Assembly (NCBI RefSeq): GCF_003254275.1
Contig: NZ_QKZK01000009.1
Span: 1-47,670, forward strand
Direction of reading: 5' to 3'
DNA from: Breznakibacter xylanolyticus
GTDB lineage: Bacteria; Bacteroidota; Bacteroidia; Bacteroidales; Marinilabiliaceae
Length of the DNA: 47,670 nt
Under the pieces are notes generated by a model, which had not been told where the DNA came from, made no database searches, and worked only from the letters and a program-made list of their open reading frames with translations. Position numbers and translations under genes: made by a program. How positions within the stretch are numbered: position 1 is the first letter of the stretch; every line of letters starts with the position of its first letter. This document shows, piece after piece, positions 16,662 to 24,506 of this stretch.

Positions 16662-17408
16662 ATGGTCAACGGACGATTGAGTGCCTTGGGATGGGCTATC
16701 ATGTTGGTGTTCATAGTGATCACTTCGGAACGGTCACATGCACAGCGGCGAGTTGATTTGGGTGGTTTCCTGGGTGCCTCGTATTATCTGGGCGATTTGA
16801 ATCCGTCGGTTCATTTCAAAAATTCTCATCCGGCCATTGGGGGGTTGTTGCGTTACAATATTTCGTATCGGTGGGCGCTTAAGGGGGCTTTAACGGTTGG
16901 CGCTATCAGTGGGTATTATCCAGTGAATGAAGTGGTGTTAAAGCCGCTAAACACTGATACCTATCGTTTCAAGCGAACCATGGTGGATTTATCAGGAATG
17001 ATAGAATTTAATTTTATTCCGTTTGACCACCCGTTTATCGAAAATTCCAATCTGACGCCTTACCTGACCACAGGTGTGGCAGTCACGCAATATCGACGAT
17101 ATGAGGTGGATGAAAGCGGTAACAATGATAAGTCGGTTTTTCTATTATCTTTGCCGTTCGGTTTGGGTGTTAAGTATAAGATAACGGACTGGATTCGAGT
17201 GGGTGCCGAGTGGACGTTGCGAAAGACATTTGTTGACGACCTGGATTTGACTACGTCACAACCCTCGGTTGATCCTTCTGATCCTTACGCTTTTCACGAG
17301 GCCGTTAAATCACACAACAACGATTGGTACTCCTTTGCCGGTGTCATTGTGTCGTTCAGCATGTTCGACCGAAAGACATCATGCAACGCAGGGTATAAGA
17401 AATTTTGA
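16662..17408 (+). CDS. porG: PorG-like outer-membrane protein (type IX secretion)
   Basis: A 248-residue exported beta-barrel protein. A signal peptide (WAIMLVFIVITSERSHAQ) ends at AHAQ-type cleavage, then RRVDLGGFLGASYYLGDLN and LRYNISYRWALKGAL lead into repeated amphipathic strands. In Porphyromonas gingivalis, porG lies directly upstream of uppS, bamA and two ompH genes and is needed for the T9SS; the same order is seen here, which supports the name. The ATG at 16662 places the signal peptide close to the N-terminus; an ATG at 16566 would add 32 residues. It ends 7 bp before uppS, so it is probably translated from the same mRNA. Confidence 0.75.
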   Translation: MVNGRLSALGWAIMLVFIVITSERSHAQRRVDLGGFLGASYYLGDLNPSVHFKNSHPAIGGLLRYNISYRWALKGALTVGAISGYYPVNEVVLKPLNTDTYRFKRTMVDLSGMIEFNFIPFDHPFIENSNLTPYLTTGVAVTQYRRYEVDESGNNDKSVFLLSLPFGLGVKYKITDWIRVGAEWTLRKTFVDDLDLTTSQPSVDPSDPYAFHEAVKSHNNDWYSFAGVIVSFSMFDRKTSCNAGYKKF

Positions 17409-17415
17409 TGAACGT

Positions 17416-18159
17416 ATGTCGCTGAAGGATCAATTGGTGAAGGAGAAACTGCCGGTGCACGTGGCGGTGATCATGGACGGAAATGGCCGATGGGCTCGCA
17501 AGCGCGGTAATTCGCGTGTGTTTGGCCATCGCAACGGCGTCCGGGCGGTGCGTGCCGTAACCGAAGCTTCTGCTGAATTGGGGATTGGTTATTTGACCTT
17601 GTATGCTTTCTCGACTGAGAATTGGAACCGTCCCAAAGCGGAAGTGGATGCCTTGATGGCTTTGTTGGTGAAAACCATCAGTTCTGAAACCAAAACACTG
17701 ATGGATAACAATGTGCAACTCAATGTCATTGGATGTCGGGAGTCGTTGCCGTCAGGCGTTTTGAAGCAGTTAGAAAACTGTATTTCTCAAACTTCTGCCA
17801 ATACAGGACTTGTGTTGACATTGGCCTTGAGTTACAGTTCCCGATGGGAAATACTGGAGGCGATCAAAAATATTGTGAGAGATGCCAAGACTGGACAAGT
17901 AACGGAAGAACAGATAGATGCCGATCTGTTTGGGCAATATCTTTCCACTGCCGGGATTCCCGATCCTGAATTAATGATCCGTACCAGTGGTGAGAACCGC
18001 ATCAGCAACTTTTTGCTATGGCAATTGGCTTATTCGGAGCTATATTTTAGTGACGTGCTATGGCCCGATTTTAATAAGGAAGAATTTTATAAGGCGTTGC
18101 TGGATTTTCAGGGGCGTGAACGGCGGTTTGGAATGATCAGCGAACAAATTAAAAAGTAA
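17416..18159 (+). CDS. uppS: Undecaprenyl diphosphate synthase (isoprenyl transferase)
   Basis: Adds isopentenyl units to farnesyl diphosphate to make the C55 carrier for peptidoglycan and O-antigen synthesis. The 247-residue protein has HVAVIMDGNGRWARKRG, the GHRNGVRAVR loop, LYAFSTENWNRP and the C-terminal ELMIRTSGENRISNFLLWQ with the conserved Arg residues. The open frame extends back into porG, but the ATG at 17416 is the family start and avoids overlap. It is followed by bamA after 6 bp, forming a tight envelope-biogenesis operon. Confidence 0.96.
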   Translation: MSLKDQLVKEKLPVHVAVIMDGNGRWARKRGNSRVFGHRNGVRAVRAVTEASAELGIGYLTLYAFSTENWNRPKAEVDALMALLVKTISSETKTLMDNNVQLNVIGCRESLPSGVLKQLENCISQTSANTGLVLTLALSYSSRWEILEAIKNIVRDAKTGQVTEEQIDADLFGQYLSTAGIPDPELMIRTSGENRISNFLLWQLAYSELYFSDVLWPDFNKEEFYKALLDFQGRERRFGMISEQIKK

Positions 18160-18165
18160 CAAAGA

Positions 18166-20730
18166 ATGCAATACCGGATTTCTATCTTCTTCGTTCTGGC
18201 TTTTGTTTTAATGACTCTGCGGGGATTTGCCCAAGAGTCGCTCCCCAATATCTCATACTCAGGGACACCCAAGAAATACGAGATTGCCGACATCACCGTG
18301 GTGGGGGTTCAAAACTATGATCCGGCCATCCTGGTCAATTTGTCAGGATTGCGCAAGGGGCAAACCATTAGTGTGCCCGGTGACGAAATCACACAAGCCA
18401 TCCAAAAATATTGGAATCACGGTTTGTTTTCCAATGCTAAAATTGTTGCCTCCAAAATTGAAGGACGCCAAATATGGCTCGAAATTCAGCTTTCGGAGCG
18501 TCCTCGCTTGAGCGAAATTATTTATTACGGGCTTAAAAAGGGTGAGATAGAGACCATTTCCGAGAAGGTGGCCATGATGAAAGGATCGCAGGTGACTCCA
18601 TTTTTGGTGAATCGTGCTGAGAAATACATCAAAGATCACTTTGTGGAAAAAGGCTTTTATAATACCGAAGTTAAAATATTTCAGCGCGACGATACCACCA
18701 AAGTCAATCATGTGATATTGGAAATTACGGTCGATAAAAAAGAAAAGGTAAAGGTGAAAACCATCACCATTACCGGTAATCAAATTTTTACCGCTCGTAA
18801 GCTCGACCGAGCCATGAAAAAAACCAATGAAAAAGGTAAGATCCTCAATTTCTTTAGGACTAAGAAATTCGTGATTGAGAAATACGAAGAGGACAAAGTG
18901 GCCATGATTGATAAGTATAACGAAAAAGGTTACCGCGACGCACGAGTGGTTTGGGATTCAATTACCCGTAACGACGACAATACGGTAAACGTTCGCATTC
19001 ATGTTGAGGAAGGTAAGAAATACTTTTTTGGCGACATCAGCTGGGTGGGCAATACCATTTATGCATCAGATTATTTGAGCCAAAATTTGAAGGTGAAAAA
19101 GGGTGATGTGTTTAATCCCAAGTACCTTGAAAAACGATTGAGTACGGACGAGGATGCTGTGAGCAACCTATATATGGACAACGGGTACCTGTTTTCGAGC
19201 ATTACACCGGTTGAAATCAGTGCCAATGGTGACACCATTAACCTGGAGATGCGGGTGTTTGAAGGACCTCAAGCCACCATTAACAATGTGGTGATCAACG
19301 GTAACACGAAGACACACGAACATGTGGTACGTCGCGAAATTCGGACCAAGCCCGGTCAGTTATTCAGCAAATCAGAGTTGATTCGTACCGTGCGTGAGTT
19401 GGCTCAGTTAGGGCATTTTGACCCCGAAAAGATTTCGCCCGATGTGCAGCCCAATCAGGAAGAAGGCAACGTTGACCTGGTGTATAATCTCGAAGAAAAG
19501 GCCAACGACCAAATTGAGTTGAGTGGCGGTTGGGGTGCCGGTATGTTTGTGGGCAGTTTGGGATTGAAGTTTACCAATTTCTCGGTTCGCAATATTTTTA
19601 ACGGAGAGGCTTGGCGTCCGTTGCCTACCGGTGATGGGCAAACGCTCTCGTTGCGTGCGCAAACCAATGGTTCATATTATCAAACCTACAGCGCTACGTT
19701 TGTAGAGCCATGGTTGGGTGGTAAAAAACCCAATTCATTAAGCTTGTCGGTGTACTATTCAAAAATGACCAGTATGTCGTCGAGTATGTATGGCAGTTAT
19801 TATAGTTCATACTATGGGAATCAGCAGGAGGACGATCGGTTCATGAAAGTGTTTGGTGCTTCGATAGGTTATGGCAAGCGTCTCACCTGGCCCGATGACT
19901 TCTTCACTATTTATGCTGAATTGGGATATCAGTACTATAGTTTGAAGGATTGGACATCGATGTTTATCTCTGATGGTAAATCGAATGTGATTACCCTTGG
20001 TTTGACATTGAGTCGAAACTCCTTGGACAATCCCCTTTACACCCGTTCGGGTTCTAATTTCAGCATCGGAACCAAGTTTACACCTCCTTTTAGTTTGCTG
20101 ATTGATAAGGATTATAATACGCTTTATAAGCGAGCCAATGATGGTACTTCGACCAATGCTTCAAAGGCAAAAACCGAATTGTATCAGTTTGTGGAATATC
20201 ACAAATGGTCGTTTAAAGGTGAAATGTTCAAGCCATTGGACAATCGCTCAAAACTCGTATTGCGCGGAAAAGTTGAAGGTGGATTCTTGGGATATTACAA
20301 CGAGAGCACTAAGTCGCCCTTTGAGAAATATTATGTGGGGGGTGATGGCATGTCGGGATACAGCATGTACGGAAGCGAAACCGTGGGCGTACGTGGATAT
20401 GAGAATTCCTCTTTAACGCCTATCAACAATACGGGTCAGTACGATGGTAACATGTACACCAAAATGACCATGGAGTTGCGTTACCCCATTACGTTGCAGC
20501 CTTCGGCTACCGTTTATGCTTTGGCATTTGCCGAGTCGGGAAATGCCTGGACCGAATTTAAGGATTATAATCCCTTTAACTTGTACCGATCGGCCGGTGT
20601 TGGCTTGCGCATCTTTTTGCCCATCTTTGGGTTGATGGGTATTGACTGGGGTTATGGCTTTGACGAGGTGGCCGGACGTCCCACGGCCAATGGCAGTCAG
20701 TTCCACTTTGTGATTGGTCAAAGTTTTTGA
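18166..20730 (+). CDS. bamA: Outer-membrane protein assembly factor BamA
   Basis: Central pore of the machine that inserts beta-barrel proteins into the outer membrane. The 854-residue protein has a signal peptide (ISIFFVLAFVLMTLRGFAQ) and five POTRA domains over about residues 40-470 (examples: ADITVVGVQNYDPAIL, KTITITGNQIFTARKL, INNVVINGNTKTHEHVV). A 16-strand barrel follows, containing YVGGDGMSGYSMYGSE, the region equivalent to the conserved loop-6 motif, and ends in FHFVIGQSF with the C-terminal Phe required for assembly. It follows uppS by 6 bp. Three Skp/OmpH chaperone genes come next, matching the usual functional pairing. Confidence 0.95.
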   Translation: MQYRISIFFVLAFVLMTLRGFAQESLPNISYSGTPKKYEIADITVVGVQNYDPAILVNLSGLRKGQTISVPGDEITQAIQKYWNHGLFSNAKIVASKIEGRQIWLEIQLSERPRLSEIIYYGLKKGEIETISEKVAMMKGSQVTPFLVNRAEKYIKDHFVEKGFYNTEVKIFQRDDTTKVNHVILEITVDKKEKVKVKTITITGNQIFTARKLDRAMKKTNEKGKILNFFRTKKFVIEKYEEDKVAMIDKYNEKGYRDARVVWDSITRNDDNTVNVRIHVEEGKKYFFGDISWVGNTIYASDYLSQNLKVKKGDVFNPKYLEKRLSTDEDAVSNLYMDNGYLFSSITPVEISANGDTINLEMRVFEGPQATINNVVINGNTKTHEHVVRREIRTKPGQLFSKSELIRTVRELAQLGHFDPEKISPDVQPNQEEGNVDLVYNLEEKANDQIELSGGWGAGMFVGSLGLKFTNFSVRNIFNGEAWRPLPTGDGQTLSLRAQTNGSYYQTYSATFVEPWLGGKKPNSLSLSVYYSKMTSMSSSMYGSYYSSYYGNQQEDDRFMKVFGASIGYGKRLTWPDDFFTIYAELGYQYYSLKDWTSMFISDGKSNVITLGLTLSRNSLDNPLYTRSGSNFSIGTKFTPPFSLLIDKDYNTLYKRANDGTSTNASKAKTELYQFVEYHKWSFKGEMFKPLDNRSKLVLRGKVEGGFLGYYNESTKSPFEKYYVGGDGMSGYSMYGSETVGVRGYENSSLTPINNTGQYDGNMYTKMTMELRYPITLQPSATVYALAFAESGNAWTEFKDYNPFNLYRSAGVGLRIFLPIFGLMGIDWGYGFDEVAGRPTANGSQFHFVIGQSF

Positions 20731-20881
20731 TAACCTTCAATTATTTGGTGCGGTTTTTGTCTGAATGAGCTTTGTTTAAAACTCATTCCATGATGTAACA
20801 AGCCATGACGAACCTGTCGATGTGCAGGTGTAAGTTTGTTGGTGAGTTCCATCTGGTCATTGAAAATCAAATTATAAACAG

Positions 20882-21454
20882 ATGAATCAATTCTTCAACC
20901 AAAGGATGAAATCATTTGCCGGTCAACGCAGGATCGTTGGTTTGGTGGGTGTGAAGCTGGCTGTGATGCTGGTGTTGTTTCTGACGTCGTGGTCTGTTGA
21001 CGCACAAAAATTTGCGTTTGTTGATACCGATTATATTCTTAAGCGGGTGCCTGCTTACGAAGCTGCTCAGGAACAGCTCAATGTGGCTTCTCAAAAATGG
21101 CAGCAGGAGGTCGAAAAATCTTTTCAAGATGTGAGTGCGTTGTATAAAAGCTATCAAACTGAGAGTGTGTTTCTTTCGCCCGAGATGAAAGCCAAGCGCG
21201 AAAACGAAATTGTAGAAAAGGAAAAGCAAGCCAAACAGTTACAGCAAAAATATTTTGGCAACCAGGGCGAGTTGTTTAAAAAGCGAGAGGCGCTCATTAA
21301 GCCCATTCAGGATGACATTTACTCGGCCATTTCGGCTGTTTCGAACGAAAAGGGACTCTCGGCGGTGTTTGATAAAGCCTCCAATGTAGGCGTTCTTTTT
21401 ACTGATCCCAAAATCGATATCAGTGATGAAGTGATCAAACAGATGGGACTGTGA
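20882..21454 (+). CDS. OmpH/Skp-family periplasmic chaperone, copy 1
   Basis: A 190-residue Skp-like chaperone that holds unfolded outer-membrane proteins in the periplasm before BamA takes them. A long N-terminal region ends in a signal peptide (VKLAVMLVLFLTSWSVDAQ), then KFAFVDTDYILKRVPAYEAAQ begins the mature core (about residue 43), followed by a long coiled coil rich in Lys, Glu and Gln. The C-terminal strand (GLSAVFDKASNVGVLF) is typical. The start could be a few residues later; the ATG at 20882 was kept because no better one is evident. A 151-bp gap with a weak hairpin separates it from bamA. Confidence 0.88.
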   Translation: MNQFFNQRMKSFAGQRRIVGLVGVKLAVMLVLFLTSWSVDAQKFAFVDTDYILKRVPAYEAAQEQLNVASQKWQQEVEKSFQDVSALYKSYQTESVFLSPEMKAKRENEIVEKEKQAKQLQQKYFGNQGELFKKREALIKPIQDDIYSAISAVSNEKGLSAVFDKASNVGVLFTDPKIDISDEVIKQMGL

Positions 21455-21537
21455 TTGGTTTTATCGTTTAATTTTATATGTTTGTATCACTCAAAAATTA
21501 GGCAGTTGGCCCAATTGTTATTATCTATTTGAAATTT

Positions 21538-22050
21538 ATGAAATTAAATCGCATTGTCGTGTTGTGTTTGCTGGCTGCCGGTTTGACTGTTCAAGCTCAG
21601 CAAAAATTAAAGTTTGGCCATATCGATTCGGAAGCTTTATTTTCCGCACTGCCTGAATTGGCTAATGTTGAAACGCAAATGGATGCTGAGTATAAAAAGT
21701 ATGAGTCGCAACTGACCACTATGCAAGAGCAACTTCGCAACGATCAGCAGAAGTACATGGAGGAAGCAAAAACTTTGAGTGCAGACGTGCGTAGTGAGCG
21801 CGAAAAGGCGCTCATGGAAATGAATCAGCGGGTTCAGACCTATTATTCTCAGGCTCAGCAACAACTTCAGGCTAAGGAACAGGAGTTGAAAACACCCTTG
21901 ATTAAAAAAGTTGAGGACGCCATAAAAGCTGTGGGTGAAGAGAATGGTTTTATTTTCATTTTTGAAGAAAAGGCAGGATTGGCCGTTTATCATTCCGAGA
22001 AGAGCGAAGATGTGGCTCCTTTGGTTAAGTCAAAGTTGGGTATTAAGTAA
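21538..22050 (+). CDS. OmpH/Skp-family periplasmic chaperone, copy 2
   Basis: A 170-residue protein with a signal peptide (LNRIVVLCLLAAGLTVQAQ), the start KLKFGHIDSEALFSALPEL, a central coiled coil (about 50-120) and the C-terminal sheet segment GFIFIFEEKAGLAVYHSEKS. The ATG at 21538 was preferred to a TTG three codons earlier. It is clearly closer to copy 3 than to copy 1: both share KFGHID near the start and the VYHS/IYHS, APLVK and final IK endings. It is 22 bp from copy 3, so the two form a recent tandem pair. Confidence 0.9.
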   Translation: MKLNRIVVLCLLAAGLTVQAQQKLKFGHIDSEALFSALPELANVETQMDAEYKKYESQLTTMQEQLRNDQQKYMEEAKTLSADVRSEREKALMEMNQRVQTYYSQAQQQLQAKEQELKTPLIKKVEDAIKAVGEENGFIFIFEEKAGLAVYHSEKSEDVAPLVKSKLGIK

Positions 22051-22072
22051 ATAATCTTGTAAAGAAATAGAT

Positions 22073-22585
22073 ATGAAGTTTTTAAAATATTCATTGCTGG
22101 TTGCATTGTTTTGTGTTGCAGGAGCCCTTTCGGCTCAGGATTTAAAGTTTGGACATATTGATGTGCAAGGACTCATCACTCAGTTGCCTGATAAAATTGC
22201 AGCCGATCAGGCTTTGCAAAAACAAGCCACAGATCTTCAAAATAACCTGAAGGTGATGACTGAAGATTTGGAGAAGAAGTACACCGAGTACCTCGAGCAA
22301 CGCGAAACCATGGATGAGTTGATTCGTGCCACTAAGGAGAAAGAGATTCAGGATTACGATCAACGCATTAAGAATTTTAACATGCTGGCTCAACAAAACT
22401 TGCAAAAGAAAGAGCAGGAGTTGTTACAACCCATTATTGAGAAAGTTCAAAAGGCCATTGATGCAGTAGGTGCTGAAAATGGATTGATTTATATTTTTGA
22501 TGTGAGTTCGCGTGTGGTGATTTATCATTCCGATAAAAGTATTGATTGTGCACCGTTGGTGAAAGCTAAGTTAGATATCAAATAA
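22073..22585 (+). CDS. OmpH/Skp-family periplasmic chaperone, copy 3
   Basis: A 170-residue paralogue of copy 2 with the same length and layout: signal peptide (YSLLVALFCVAGALSAQ), mature start DLKFGHIDVQGLITQLPDK, coiled coil with many Gln and Lys, and end GLIYIFDVSSRVVIYHSDKS then APLVKAKLDIK. Three adjacent copies may form homo- or heterotrimers, which is an inference from Skp being a trimer. It is followed by an intrinsic terminator and then murI. Confidence 0.9.
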   Translation: MKFLKYSLLVALFCVAGALSAQDLKFGHIDVQGLITQLPDKIAADQALQKQATDLQNNLKVMTEDLEKKYTEYLEQRETMDELIRATKEKEIQDYDQRIKNFNMLAQQNLQKKEQELLQPIIEKVQKAIDAVGAENGLIYIFDVSSRVVIYHSDKSIDCAPLVKAKLDIK

Positions 22586-22611
22586 TTAGTTGATTCATAT
22601 TATTCACAAGA

Positions 22612-22639
22612 GGGGACCCATTGGGCTCCCTTTTTTTTA
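22612..22639 (+). terminator. Terminator after the ompH cluster
   Basis: The hairpin GGGGACCC-ATT-GGGCTCCC (22612-22630, one internal mismatch/bulge) is followed by eight T (22631-22638). It lies between ompH copy 3 and murI, 27 bp after the stop. Confidence 0.8.
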
Positions 22640-22650
22640 TTTATAGTAAG

Positions 22651-23478
22651 ATGGGGCAACCACAAGGAGCTATTGGCGTTTTTGATTCGGGGTATGGTGG
22701 GCTCACCGTGCTTAAGAGTCTCATGGAGCAAATGCCGAATTACGATTTTATCTACTTGGGTGATAATGCTCGCACTCCCTATGGCAACCGTTCGTTTGAG
22801 GTGGTATATGAGTACACGCTTCAGGCCGTCGAAAAGTTGTTCGACATGGGATGTCATTTGGTCATTCTGGCTTGTAATACAGCCTCCGCAAAAGCGTTAC
22901 GAACCATTCAACAGAAAGATCTTCCCCGCATTGATGTTACGCGGCGTGTATTGGGGGTGATTCGTCCCAGTGTTGAAGCTGTGTCGCAGTATACATCAAC
23001 CGGGCATGTGGGCGTGGTTGGAACCGTAGGGACGGTGATGTCCGATTCGTATCCTCTCGAAATCAAAAAGCTCTATCCTCACATGACGGTTGTGCAGGAA
23101 GCGTGTCCCATGTGGGTGCCATTGGTCGAAAATGGGGAAGCCCATTCTCCCGGTGCCGATTATTTTGTGCAGAGGCATTTGATGCAGTTGATGCAGCGGG
23201 ATGAGCAAATTGATACGTTAATTTTGGGTTGTACCCATTACCCGTTATTGATCGATAAAATACGTCAATATTTGCCTTCTAAAGTGACTGTTTTATCGCA
23301 AGGCGATATTGTGGCAGCTAGCTTGGTCGATTATTTGCATCGGCATCCCGACATGGATGCCAAATGTCTTAAGCAAGGGCAGGTACAATTTTTTACCACC
23401 GAAAGCACCCAGAAATTCAGTTTAGCTGCAGCGCTTTTCCTCAATCAATCGGTTGAAGTACGTCATGTTGGATTGTAA
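22651..23478 (+). CDS. murI: Glutamate racemase
   Basis: Makes D-glutamate for peptidoglycan. The 275-residue protein has IGVFDSGYGGLTVLKS with the catalytic-site Asp-Ser, YLGDNARTPYG, the first catalytic Cys in LACNTASAKAL and the second in LGCTHYPLLID. The ATG at 22651 (MGQPQGAIGVFD) was chosen; an in-frame ATG ten codons earlier lies within the terminator's T tract and is unlikely. Only 12 bp separate that T tract from the start codon, so murI may rely on read-through or a promoter inside the preceding gene. Confidence 0.95.
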   Translation: MGQPQGAIGVFDSGYGGLTVLKSLMEQMPNYDFIYLGDNARTPYGNRSFEVVYEYTLQAVEKLFDMGCHLVILACNTASAKALRTIQQKDLPRIDVTRRVLGVIRPSVEAVSQYTSTGHVGVVGTVGTVMSDSYPLEIKKLYPHMTVVQEACPMWVPLVENGEAHSPGADYFVQRHLMQLMQRDEQIDTLILGCTHYPLLIDKIRQYLPSKVTVLSQGDIVAASLVDYLHRHPDMDAKCLKQGQVQFFTTESTQKFSLAAALFLNQSVEVRHVGL

Positions 23479-23479
23479 T

Positions 23480-23511
23480 AAAAAAGCCCGTCAGCAATTG
23501 AGCAAACGGGC
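23480..23511 (-). terminator. Terminator of the gamma-carbonic-anhydrase-like gene
   Basis: GCCCGT (23486-23491) pairs with ACGGGC (23506-23511), followed on the minus strand by six T. It lies between the convergent ends of murI and the minus-strand gene. Confidence 0.75.
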
Positions 23512-23534
23512 ATTGTAGTACTACGGTTTGATAA

Positions 23535-24053
23535 TTATGATTCTTTATACCATCCGGCATACATCAGGTAGTTGTTCGATATTTTTTCAATCATCTCTTT
23601 CGTTTGCCCGGGTTCAATGTCCTTTACTTTTTTTGCGGGAACGCCGGCGTACACACTACCGGGTTCGACAATGGTGCCCGTGAGAACCAGTGAATTGGCT
23701 GCGATGATGGAATTTGATCCAATCACGGCATGATCCAAAATGGTGGCACCGATACCGATGAGCGCGTTTGATTCGATTTTCGCACCATGTATGCAGACGT
23801 TGTGCCCGATGGAGACATTGTCGCCAATCTCGATGGTTGATTTTTGATACAGCGTATGCAAGACTGCTCCGTCCTGGATATTCACTTTATTTCCAATTTT
23901 GATGGAGTTGACATCGCCCCTCAGAACTGCGTTGAACCAAATGGAGCAGTCGTCGCCAATTTCTACATCGCCAATGATGGTGGCGTTTTCGGCAAGGTAA
24001 ACATTGTTGCCGATTTTTGGGGTGAACCCTCTGACTGATTTGATGAGTGCCAT
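23535..24053 (-). CDS. Gamma-carbonic-anhydrase-like hexapeptide-repeat protein
   Basis: A 172-residue left-handed beta-helix protein built from hexapeptide repeats (IGDVEIGDDCSIWFNAVLRG, then IGNKVNIQDGAVLHT, IGDNVSIGHNVCIHG and IGIGATILDHAVIG). Three histidines of the zinc site can be seen in VLHT and GHNVCIHG. The family (YrdA/PaaY/CamH-like) includes active carbonic anhydrases and proteins of unknown activity, so catalysis is not certain. The C-terminal helix closes with YLMYAGWYKES. It is a single-gene unit, convergent with murI. Confidence 0.88.
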   Translation of the reverse strand: MALIKSVRGFTPKIGNNVYLAENATIIGDVEIGDDCSIWFNAVLRGDVNSIKIGNKVNIQDGAVLHTLYQKSTIEIGDNVSIGHNVCIHGAKIESNALIGIGATILDHAVIGSNSIIAANSLVLTGTIVEPGSVYAGVPAKKVKDIEPGQTKEMIEKISNNYLMYAGWYKES

Positions 24054-24407
24054 GATGATGTTATTGTCTCTGATTATGGTTGCAAAGATAAGGATGCCTT
24101 TGATGATGAAACAATGTTTGAGGATTTTTGGTTGCCGATTCTCGTTTTTTGTTTGTTTCTAATTTGGAATTATTCAAAATTAGAGTTGCCTTTTTTATTG
24201 AATTTTTATGTCGTCGTTTTTCGTAATTATCAAACATTCAGGTGTTAGAGTGTGGATTTTTATCCATCATTTGTGAATATTCATTCATGCAAGATGGTTG
24301 GTTGCTTCTGTAAGCCTTGATTCACACCTTTATACCAGGAGATAGTTTCCTATATTTGTGCTGCTTTTTTTGAGGCGGTACAGAATTCAATTTTTTTCTA
24401 AATCAAT
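24054..24407. other. Intergenic region with korA -7 box; otherwise nothing recognised
   Basis: A/T-rich sequence between two divergent genes. The only clear element is TATATTTG at 24351-24358, a perfect TAnnTTTG box oriented toward korA, without an obvious -33 partner at the usual distance. No gene, RNA or large repeat was recognised. Confidence 0.55.
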
Positions 24408-24506
24408 ATGTGGTCGGTGCTAACGGTTCTTGCGTTAGTGTCGGCTCATTCGGTGTATAGCCGAATTAATGTATTTGACCATGATGCAGAAGACAAAAGT
24501 TATTGA
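24408..24506 (+). CDS. Possible short upstream ORF overlapping the korA start
   Basis: A 32-codon frame begins at an ATG 50 bp downstream of the korA -7 box and stops 26 bases inside korA in another frame. The predicted peptide begins MWSVLTVLALVSAHSVYS, which looks like a signal peptide by composition, but it is too short to judge. It also spans the two hairpins described separately. It may affect korA translation by overlap, or be chance. Confidence 0.2.
   Translation: MWSVLTVLALVSAHSVYSRINVFDHDAEDKSY
24420..24466 (+). promoter_or_regulatory. Two tandem hairpins directly before the korA start
   Basis: CTAACG (24420-24425) pairs with CGTTAG (24433-24438), and ATTCGG (24448-24453) pairs with CCGAAT (24461-24466). 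Both have 6-bp stems and 7-base loops and end 2 bases before the first possible korA ATG. They could influence translation initiation; the function is not known. Confidence 0.4.
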
